Shown: one piece after another, positions 58,022-64,000 of the stretch
How the letters are laid out: each line of letters begins with the position of its first letter
Position numbering within the stretch: the stretch's first letter is position 1
Assembly (NCBI GenBank): GCA_965248495.1
Contig: CBDFJL010000003.1
Span: forward strand, 2,356,001-2,420,000
DNA: 64,000 nt
Source: CAUYXS01 sp965248495
Lineage (GTDB): Bacteria; Chloroflexota; Dehalococcoidia; Lucifugimonadales; Australimonadaceae
Reading direction: 5' to 3'
Notes under the pieces: generated by a model
Databases searched by the model: none
What the model saw: only the letters and a program-made list of their open reading frames with translations
Told to the model about the DNA's origin: nothing
Position numbers and translations under genes: made by a program

Positions 58022-59494
58022 ATGCAGTACGACCTGGTTATTACTGGGGGTCATGTTCTTGACCCCGCCCGTGGCATCGACCGCATCACCTCCGTCGCCG
58101 TGGCGAACAATAAGATCGCCGCAGTCGGAGACGATATCGATGCCACTCAGGCGGAACGTGTGATGGACGCATCTGGGCAATACGTCACGCCCGGCTGGTT
58201 CGACATGCACGTCCACGCCTACAGCCACCTTGCCTTCTCGAACCCGGACACGATCGGCGTCCTGCAGGGCGTCCCCACGGTGCTCGACGCCGGGGGCGCC
58301 GGCGCATGGACCTACGACGACTGTCGCAAGTATTGGGAGGGCCGCAGCAAGACGGACATCTTCGCGTTCGTTATGTACAACGCGGCGGGGATATACACCG
58401 GTGCCAGGGCCATCCTCGACGTTGAGACCAACGCTGCCCTCGAGGTCCCCGTCGAAGACTGGAAGGACGTGATTGGCCGCAACCGCGACCGGATAAAGAT
58501 GGTGAAGTCCGCGGCCATCACGCGGCTGGGCTACACCCCGGTCAAAGCGGCTCAGCAGATATCCGACGCCACGGGTGTGCCCATATACATGCACGTGGGT
58601 GACATTGGGGACTTCGGCAACCAGCCGAAACACATGACGATCATTACGCGCGAAGTCATGGACATGTTGCGCCCCGGTGACATGGTGACCCACGTGTACA
58701 CCGGGAATTGGGGCAACCTTCTGGACGACCGAAATAAGGTCTACCCGGAGGTGATGGCCGCCCAGAAGCGTGGCGTCCTGTTCGACGTTGGCTATGGTGG
58801 CCTGAACTTTGGCTTCGAGGCCTACGACAACCTGTTCCATCAGGGCCTCGTCACGGACGTCATCAGCTCCGACCTGCAGGGAGTGAACATCACTGGGCCG
58901 ACGCATTCGCTGGCCCACATCATGTCCCTGTTCCTCAACTTCGGCCTGACGCTGAAGGAGGTTGTCGAGCGCGTCACCATCAATCCGGCGAAAGCGCAGG
59001 GCCTCGACGACATGATTGGTAGCCTGACCCCCGGCTACCCGGCGCGAATTACGATCTTTAACATCGAGCAAGGTGACTACACCTTCCGTGACTGCGAAGG
59101 CGGGAAACGGACCGGTAGCACCATGATCGTGCCCACCCATTGCGTCATGGACGGAGAGCTCATCGAGTGTGACTTCGAAGCCGGCATCGCCCAGGAGAAC
59201 TGGTCGTTCATGCCCGCCCAGGATGACGTAGCGCGGAACGCACAGGCTCTGGACGGTGAGCAACGAGAGTTCGCACACGCGCTGGCCTCCGACTACGAAA
59301 GGGCCAGCTGGGCAGATGGGCGGGACCTCCACGGCACGTTCAAGGGTCGGGTCGAGGCCTCGGGCATCGATGAGCGCAAGGCCAGCGATGCCGTCTACGA
59401 CCTGCTGCTGGAGAGCCGCTTCTGTGTTCCTGTCGGCTGGCTCCTCAACGGCTTAGAGAAGGAAGACACGCTGCATCGCTTGGGACGCGCGTAG
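58022..59494 (+). CDS. Amidohydrolase, dihydroorotase/deacetylase-like, copy 2
   Basis: 490 residues; AGGAGG six bases before the ATG. It is closely similar to the previous gene throughout (MQYDLVITGGHVLDPARGID, DMHVHAYSH, KMVKSAAITRLG, HVGD, THVYTGN, SSDLQGVNITG). The same metal ligands are present, so both are probably active, with different substrates. The gap 57806-58021 holds no gene. Confidence 0.82.
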   Translation: MQYDLVITGGHVLDPARGIDRITSVAVANNKIAAVGDDIDATQAERVMDASGQYVTPGWFDMHVHAYSHLAFSNPDTIGVLQGVPTVLDAGGAGAWTYDDCRKYWEGRSKTDIFAFVMYNAAGIYTGARAILDVETNAALEVPVEDWKDVIGRNRDRIKMVKSAAITRLGYTPVKAAQQISDATGVPIYMHVGDIGDFGNQPKHMTIITREVMDMLRPGDMVTHVYTGNWGNLLDDRNKVYPEVMAAQKRGVLFDVGYGGLNFGFEAYDNLFHQGLVTDVISSDLQGVNITGPTHSLAHIMSLFLNFGLTLKEVVERVTINPAKAQGLDDMIGSLTPGYPARITIFNIEQGDYTFRDCEGGKRTGSTMIVPTHCVMDGELIECDFEAGIAQENWSFMPAQDDVARNAQALDGEQREFAHALASDYERASWADGRDLHGTFKGRVEASGIDERKASDAVYDLLLESRFCVPVGWLLNGLEKEDTLHRLGRA

Positions 59495-59523
59495 GGACAC
59501 CGGCAAGGGTCTCTCAGGCAAAC

Positions 59524-59862
59524 GTGGCCGGCGATCGCACAGAAGGGGCTCACACGATCCCCTATCCCAAGGAGTTAGACGACGACGACCTCGCCATCGT
59601 CGAAGTGGATGGACGAGAGGTCGTCTTATTGAAGGTTGACGGTGTCATAAGGGCCATCGACCGGGCGTGCCCTCACGAAGAGGGGGACCTCGGTGAGGGG
59701 TTGCTGTTCGGAAAGAACATCAAGTGTCCTGTCCACGGCTGGATATTCGATCTGGCGACGGGGCGCTGTCTGAATCAACGGGGCACCGTGACCACGGTGT
59801 ACGACATCGAGATCGAGAACGACTCGATCTCGCTCTATGCGAAGGGGAGTACCAATGAATAG
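59524..59862 (+). CDS. Rieske [2Fe-2S] ferredoxin-type protein
   Basis: 112 residues from GTG. Cluster ligands C49-P-H51 and C68-PV-H71 with the HGWIFDLATGRC loop are intact. It is a stand-alone Rieske protein like the ferredoxins of dioxygenases or nitrite reductase small subunits. No oxygenase follows here, so its partner is unknown. It overlaps the lipoprotein start by 8 bp. Confidence 0.88.
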   Translation: MAGDRTEGAHTIPYPKELDDDDLAIVEVDGREVVLLKVDGVIRAIDRACPHEEGDLGEGLLFGKNIKCPVHGWIFDLATGRCLNQRGTVTTVYDIEIENDSISLYAKGSTNE

Positions 59863-61030
59863 CGGTCTCAAAATAGTTCGACTACCGGCGTTGGCGCTGC
59901 TGGTGGCGGCATTTTTAGCGCTCGTTGCCGCGTGCGGCGGCGACGACCCGACGCCAACGTCGCCGCCCGCCGCGACGCCCACCACGGCCGCCCCGGCGGA
60001 CCCGGTGCAGGCGAGGTACGACGCTCTCTACGCGGCCGCCCTCGAAGAGGGGACCGTGCGCATCGCGGGGCACCCGAGCGACTTCCGACGCGACGCATGG
60101 CTCGTCTTTGAGGATCGCTACCCGGGCATCAAAGTCGAGTACGTGGCGCTGCCGGGCAGCGAGGCGACCTCCCGCCTGCAGTCGGAGTGGGAGAACGGCG
60201 TCTGGGAGTGGGACATCATCGCTACCAGCAACTACCCTCTCGGCTCGTATGCGACCGAGAACCACCTGCGTGACGTGCACGAGCTGCTGTTCGACCCCGA
60301 GGTGCTCGACGACAGCAAGTGGCTTGGCGGTTCCCTCGACGCCAACTTCTTGGACTCAGCGGGCAAGTACCTGCTGGCCTTCCACGTATTCATCGCAGAG
60401 ACCGCGTTCGTGCGCGACGACCTCACCCCCGTGGCCAGCTTCACGTCGCTGTCGGACCTCTTGAACCCCGAGCACAAGGGGAAGGTCTGCTGGGTGGACC
60501 CTCGCCTTGGTGGCACCCCTCAGTTCATGGCAGCGTTCTTGCTGCAGTCCCAGGGGGAACAGTTCGTCACGGACCTGCTGACGGTCCACGAGCCGCAGAT
60601 CTTCGGGTCCACCCAAGAGATGGTCACGGAGATGGTCAGGACGGACAACTGCCCGATCGGCATCGGCGTCACGCGGCCGGTCTTGAAGGAGTTCCAGGAC
60701 GAAGGTCTGGGGCTGACCATCGCACGGATCGAGCCGCCAGACGGGCGATTCCAAGGCGGATCGAACTACGTGTCGGTCCCGGTCAACGCGCCGCACCCCA
60801 ACGCCACTGAGCTGATGGTGAACTGGTTCCTGAGCCAGGATGGTCAGACGCAGTGGGCAGAGCTTGGGCGCGAGAACTCACGTCGGCTGGACGTGCCCTT
60901 GGGGAATGCAGAACGGATGCCGAACCCTGACGTGGCCTGGTTCGACTTCTCGACCGAAGAAGCCAACTACGCGGTCTGCTGTCTACTGCCCGTCCGCGGC
61001 TTGGCCGAGGAGGCGCTAGCCGGAAGGTAG
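59855..61030 (+). CDS. ABC transporter substrate-binding lipoprotein (iron/polyamine type)
   Basis: The start MNSGLKIVRLPALALLVAAF has GAAGGGGAG upstream. Lipobox LVAAC, then a Pro/Thr linker and an SBP_bac_8-like fold: LPGSEATSRLQSEWENG, GKVCWVDPRLGGTPQFMAAF, GVTRPVLKEFQDEGLG, VNAPHPNATELMVNWFLS. 391 residues. Family members bind ferric iron, polyamines, thiamine or organic anions; the ligand is unknown. Confidence 0.87.
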   Translation: MNSGLKIVRLPALALLVAAFLALVAACGGDDPTPTSPPAATPTTAAPADPVQARYDALYAAALEEGTVRIAGHPSDFRRDAWLVFEDRYPGIKVEYVALPGSEATSRLQSEWENGVWEWDIIATSNYPLGSYATENHLRDVHELLFDPEVLDDSKWLGGSLDANFLDSAGKYLLAFHVFIAETAFVRDDLTPVASFTSLSDLLNPEHKGKVCWVDPRLGGTPQFMAAFLLQSQGEQFVTDLLTVHEPQIFGSTQEMVTEMVRTDNCPIGIGVTRPVLKEFQDEGLGLTIARIEPPDGRFQGGSNYVSVPVNAPHPNATELMVNWFLSQDGQTQWAELGRENSRRLDVPLGNAERMPNPDVAWFDFSTEEANYAVCCLLPVRGLAEEALAGR

Positions 61031-61117
61031 ACCGACACTGGTGATACTGATTCGGGCCTGGTCGAGCTATCGCGCGGCCAGGCCCGAACGTCAGTGCCAA
61101 CTGGCGAGAGGATAAGC

Positions 61118-62269
61118 GTGGACACCACAGAAGCGGCCGCCCCAGAGCATACTGGGCAATCGGAAGCGGTCGTCCAGATCCGGGGGCTCAGCAAGTCGTT
61201 CGGCTCGGTCCAGGCCGTTGCGGGGATGGACCTTGACATCCGCGCGGGCGAAGTGTTCACGCTGCTTGGCCCCAGCGGGTGCGGCAAGACCACGACGTTG
61301 CGGCTGCTGGCAGGTTTCGAGGAGCCCGACGAGGGCGAAATCGTCTTCGAGGGCAGGCCCATAGTCAGCGTGAGCCGCCGGGTCAGCGTTCCGCCTCACA
61401 AACGGGACATGGGGATGGTCTTCCAGTCCTACGCCATCTGGCCCCACATGACAGTCTTCGACAACGTTGCCTACCCGCTGAAGACGCGCCGGATCGGGCG
61501 CGCTGAGATCCGGGAGCGCGTGCTGCGAACGCTGAAGCTCGTCGGATTGGAGGGATTGGAAGACCGCCCTGGCCCGCTTCTGAGCGGCGGCCAGCAGCAA
61601 CGGGTCGCGGTCGCGCGAGCGCTCGTCTACGAGCCACGCCTCTTGCTCTTGGACGAGCCGTTTAGCAACCTCGACGCGCGGCTCAGAGAGCAGATGCGCG
61701 TCGAGCTGAAGATCCTCCAACGTGAGCTGAATATTGCCGTGCTCCTGGTCACCCACGACCAGGTCGAAGCGCTGAGCTTGTCAGACCGCATCGCGGTCAT
61801 GAACCTCGGGAATGTCGAGCAAATGGGCACGCCGGACGAGGTCTACAGCACGCCCGCGAGCCCATTCGTCCGCGACTTCCTCGGACGAGTGCTCGTCCTC
61901 CCGGGGACCGTCGCATCGCAAGTGGATGGCACCACGACCGTGATCGTCGGCGCTGCGGGCCAGCCGCAGCTCGTGTGCGAGTACAACGGCGAGGCGCTCT
62001 CCACCGGGCAGTCCGTGTCGGTGGCCATCAGGCCCGAGGTGGTGTCGGTCACCGCTGGCGCGAAGGGCGCGGCTTCCGAGCCGAACTCGATCGAAGGGCG
62101 CATCGAAGCGTTGCTGTTCCTCGGCGATGCGTACGAGTGTCGAATCGAGATTGGTGAGGACCAGCACGTGCTGGTGCAGGTGCAGGTGCCACGGACGATC
62201 AAGTGGACAGAGGGTGACACCGTCGTGTTGGGCTTGCCGCGGGAGCACCTAACCGTATGGCAACAGTAA
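61118..62269 (+). CDS. ABC transporter ATP-binding protein (PotA/FbpC type)
   Basis: The start GTG 61118 has GAGAGG upstream; GTG 61094 is an alternative. 383 residues: Walker A GPSGCGKT, Q-loop MGMVFQSYAIWPHMT, signature LSGGQQQR, Walker B LLLLDEPFSNLDAR, switch His in VTHDQ, and a C-terminal TOBE_2 domain (VAIRPEVVSV). It energises the transporter with the lipoprotein upstream and the permease downstream. Confidence 0.93.
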   Translation: MDTTEAAAPEHTGQSEAVVQIRGLSKSFGSVQAVAGMDLDIRAGEVFTLLGPSGCGKTTTLRLLAGFEEPDEGEIVFEGRPIVSVSRRVSVPPHKRDMGMVFQSYAIWPHMTVFDNVAYPLKTRRIGRAEIRERVLRTLKLVGLEGLEDRPGPLLSGGQQQRVAVARALVYEPRLLLLDEPFSNLDARLREQMRVELKILQRELNIAVLLVTHDQVEALSLSDRIAVMNLGNVEQMGTPDEVYSTPASPFVRDFLGRVLVLPGTVASQVDGTTTVIVGAAGQPQLVCEYNGEALSTGQSVSVAIRPEVVSVTAGAKGAASEPNSIEGRIEALLFLGDAYECRIEIGEDQHVLVQVQVPRTIKWTEGDTVVLGLPREHLTVWQQ

Positions 62270-64000
62270 CGACGACCCCCGAGCGGTCCGACCGCCTTCG
62301 GCGCCGCAGATCGAGGCTGAGCGGCAGGACCTTCCTCTTCTCCTCGCTGCTCCTGATGGTCGCGTTTCTCGTCCTCACGCCGCTGGTCCTGATCTTCATC
62401 AATAGCTTCTACGAGTCCGAGACCGTCGGCGCCCGGGCCGTCTTCAGTCTCGAGGGCTGGAAGTCGGCGTTTACCAGCCCCGGCATCCGCCAGTCGCTGA
62501 TCAACACGCTAACGCTAACGCTGGCGAGGCAGTCGATAGCGCTGGTGGTGGCCATCTTCTTTGTGTGGCTCATCACGCGCACCGACGTGCCGGGCCGGCG
62601 GTGGCTGGAGTTCGGCTTCTGGATGGTCTTCTTCATGCCGACGCTCCCGATACTGCTGGGCTGGGTCCTGTTGCTTCACCCTTCGTACGGCTACCTCAAT
62701 GACCTCGTCCTGCGCCTGCCCTTCGTCAACAGCCCTCCCTTCAATATCTACTCCTGGTGGGGCATCGTCTGGGTCCATCTTGTAACCGGCACCATCGCGA
62801 TCAAGGTCGTGCTTCTGGCACCCGCGTTTCGCAATATGGACTCGGCGCTGGAGGAGGCCTCACGCATATCGGGCGCGAGCGTGCTCTCCACCCTTTGGCG
62901 CGTCGTCGTGCCCATCATGTTGCCGGCGATCCTCGTCGTCACGCTGATGTCGGCCGTGATCTCGCTCCAGGCGTTCGAGGTCGAGCTTGCGCTTGGCGGA
63001 CGGGCCGGGGTGGACGTCTTCAGCACGATCATCTGGAAGTTCGTCAAGCTCGACCCGGCGTTCCCCGGTCGCGCTGCCGCCCTGAGCATCTTGGTCTTGG
63101 CGGTGATGGTGCCGTTTGTGCTCCTGCAATACCGTTTCATTGCCAAGAGGAACTACGCGACCGTTACCGGCCAGTACCAAGTCAACGTCACGCGCCTCAG
63201 GCGCTGGCGTTGGCCCGCATTCAGCGTCGTCATGCTGTTCATCATGATGGCGACCGTGCTTCCGCTGGCGTTCTTGGTCACCGGAACGTTCATGAAGCTG
63301 TTCGGCTTCTTCGGACTGCCGAATGGGTCCTTCACCATCGAGCACTGGAACCGTGTCGTCACCGACCCCATCTTCTCCGCCTCGGTAAAGAACACGCTCG
63401 TCCTGGGTGGGAGCGCCGCGCTCCTGGGGGCCGCCTGGTTCTCGATCATCGCCTATGTAGTCGCCAGGACCCGATTCAGGTTCCGCATGTTGCTGGACTT
63501 CATATCGTGGGTCCCCTGGGCACTCCCCGGTGTGCTCCTGGGGCTGGGAATATTGTGGATGGTGCTCAGCATCCCGATCTTCCGCCCGCTCCACACGAGT
63601 ACCTTTGTGTTGGTCATGGCGGTCACGCTCGGAACGATCACGGTGGGCGTCCAAATGTTCAGGACGACGTTTATTCAGATTGGGCAGGACATCGAGGAGG
63701 CCGCCCGCATATCGGGAGGCTCTTGGCTCCATGCGTACCGCCACGTGCTGCTGCCGATCATGGCACCAACGGTCGTCACCGTGGCGTTGGTGACCTTCGT
63801 GGCGGCAGTGCGCGACATCAGCCGCATCGTCTTGCTCGCCGGCAGCCACAACCGGCCCCTGTCCTTGCTCCAGCTCGACCTCATACGTGATGAGAGCCTT
63901 GAGGCCGCAGCGGTGGTTGGCGTGGTGATCACGGTCATCACGGTGGCAGTGGCGATCGTCGCGCAGGTAGTCGCCAACCGGATGACCATCCGGCGGCGAT
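62257..64000 (+). CDS. ABC transporter permease (FbpB-type fused), partial
   Basis: ATG at 62257 overlaps the ATPase stop; the frame is still open at the window end (581 codons seen). Two permease halves are fused, each with an EAA loop: EEASRISGASVLSTLWR then VVVPIMLP near residue 205, and EEAARISGGSWLHAYRHVLL near 480. About a dozen helices are visible. This is the layout of ferric iron/2-aminoethylphosphonate-type permeases. Confidence 0.9.
   Translation, partial: MATVTTTPERSDRLRRRRSRLSGRTFLFSSLLLMVAFLVLTPLVLIFINSFYESETVGARAVFSLEGWKSAFTSPGIRQSLINTLTLTLARQSIALVVAIFFVWLITRTDVPGRRWLEFGFWMVFFMPTLPILLGWVLLLHPSYGYLNDLVLRLPFVNSPPFNIYSWWGIVWVHLVTGTIAIKVVLLAPAFRNMDSALEEASRISGASVLSTLWRVVVPIMLPAILVVTLMSAVISLQAFEVELALGGRAGVDVFSTIIWKFVKLDPAFPGRAAALSILVLAVMVPFVLLQYRFIAKRNYATVTGQYQVNVTRLRRWRWPAFSVVMLFIMMATVLPLAFLVTGTFMKLFGFFGLPNGSFTIEHWNRVVTDPIFSASVKNTLVLGGSAALLGAAWFSIIAYVVARTRFRFRMLLDFISWVPWALPGVLLGLGILWMVLSIPIFRPLHTSTFVLVMAVTLGTITVGVQMFRTTFIQIGQDIEEAARISGGSWLHAYRHVLLPIMAPTVVTVALVTFVAAVRDISRIVLLAGSHNRPLSLLQLDLIRDESLEAAAVVGVVITVITVAVAIVAQVVANRMTIRRR

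Noticed and set aside
57827..59332. 501-aa minus-strand frame
   Set aside because: It is the complement of a clear amidohydrolase; shadow frame of GC-rich DNA.

Overview
The window is GC-rich DNA from an uncultured bacterium, most likely a Chloroflexota lineage of the Dehalococcoidia/SAR202 type. This is inferred from gene content only: F420-linked enzymes (LLM oxidoreductase, NADPH:F420 reductase, DUF385 protein), a double CaiB/BaiF CoA-transferase, paralogous amidohydrolases, a Rieske protein, a pyrR-led pyrimidine operon, and dispersed intergenic repeats. No rRNA or other decisive taxonomic marker is present.

Layout. Positions 1-600 are chromosomal: the end of an AEC-type transporter, a terminator and tRNA-Cys. 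Positions about 677-31154 form a mobile island with a tyrosine recombinase at each end and the 3' 45 nt of a tRNA-Asp at its right edge. The left half (677-14764) carries integrase 1, two paralogous HTH-S24 repressors around a bifunctional-nuclease gene, Cro-like and Xis-like proteins, many tiny genes, a RepA-like ATPase followed by four 104-bp iteron-like repeats (candidate origin), zinc-ribbon proteins, a DUF6745-like protein with a 30-unit tetrapeptide repeat, a Gp37/68 protein, a DNA methyltransferase and a prepilin peptidase. A decayed histidine kinase/response regulator pair (14765-15173) separates it from the right half.

The right half (about 15320-31154) is the most unusual part. A minus-strand operon encodes a P-loop ATPase of possible Zot or HerA/FtsK type plus small membrane proteins. 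A plus-strand operon encodes small membrane proteins, basic DNA-binding-like proteins, a polytopic membrane protein and an O-antigen-ligase-like protein, secreted and LamG-like surface proteins, and a 1031-aa protein whose C-terminus and downstream small membrane gene are duplicated. I see no terminase, portal, tail, relaxase or VirB4-like gene. The best guess is a non-tailed (filamentous or membrane-containing) virus-like element, or an unrecognised surface-assembly system.

From 31155 the host chromosome resumes. It holds GNAT and DUF385 genes; a DUF951-pyrF pair; sfsA; an endonuclease III-like glycosylase; and a pyrimidine operon pyrR-pyrB-pyrC-carA-carB followed by an HPRT fusion protein. 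The pyr leader has a promoter, a PyrR-binding element and an intrinsic terminator just before pyrR. Next come a VWA protein, a SnoaL-like protein, an LLM oxidoreductase, the double CoA-transferase, the F420 reductase, an ArsR/CDF metal-efflux pair and threonine synthase. The window closes with two paralogous amidohydrolases, a Rieske protein and an iron/polyamine-type ABC transporter (lipoprotein, ATPase, fused permease running off the end), which look like a catabolic or uptake unit.
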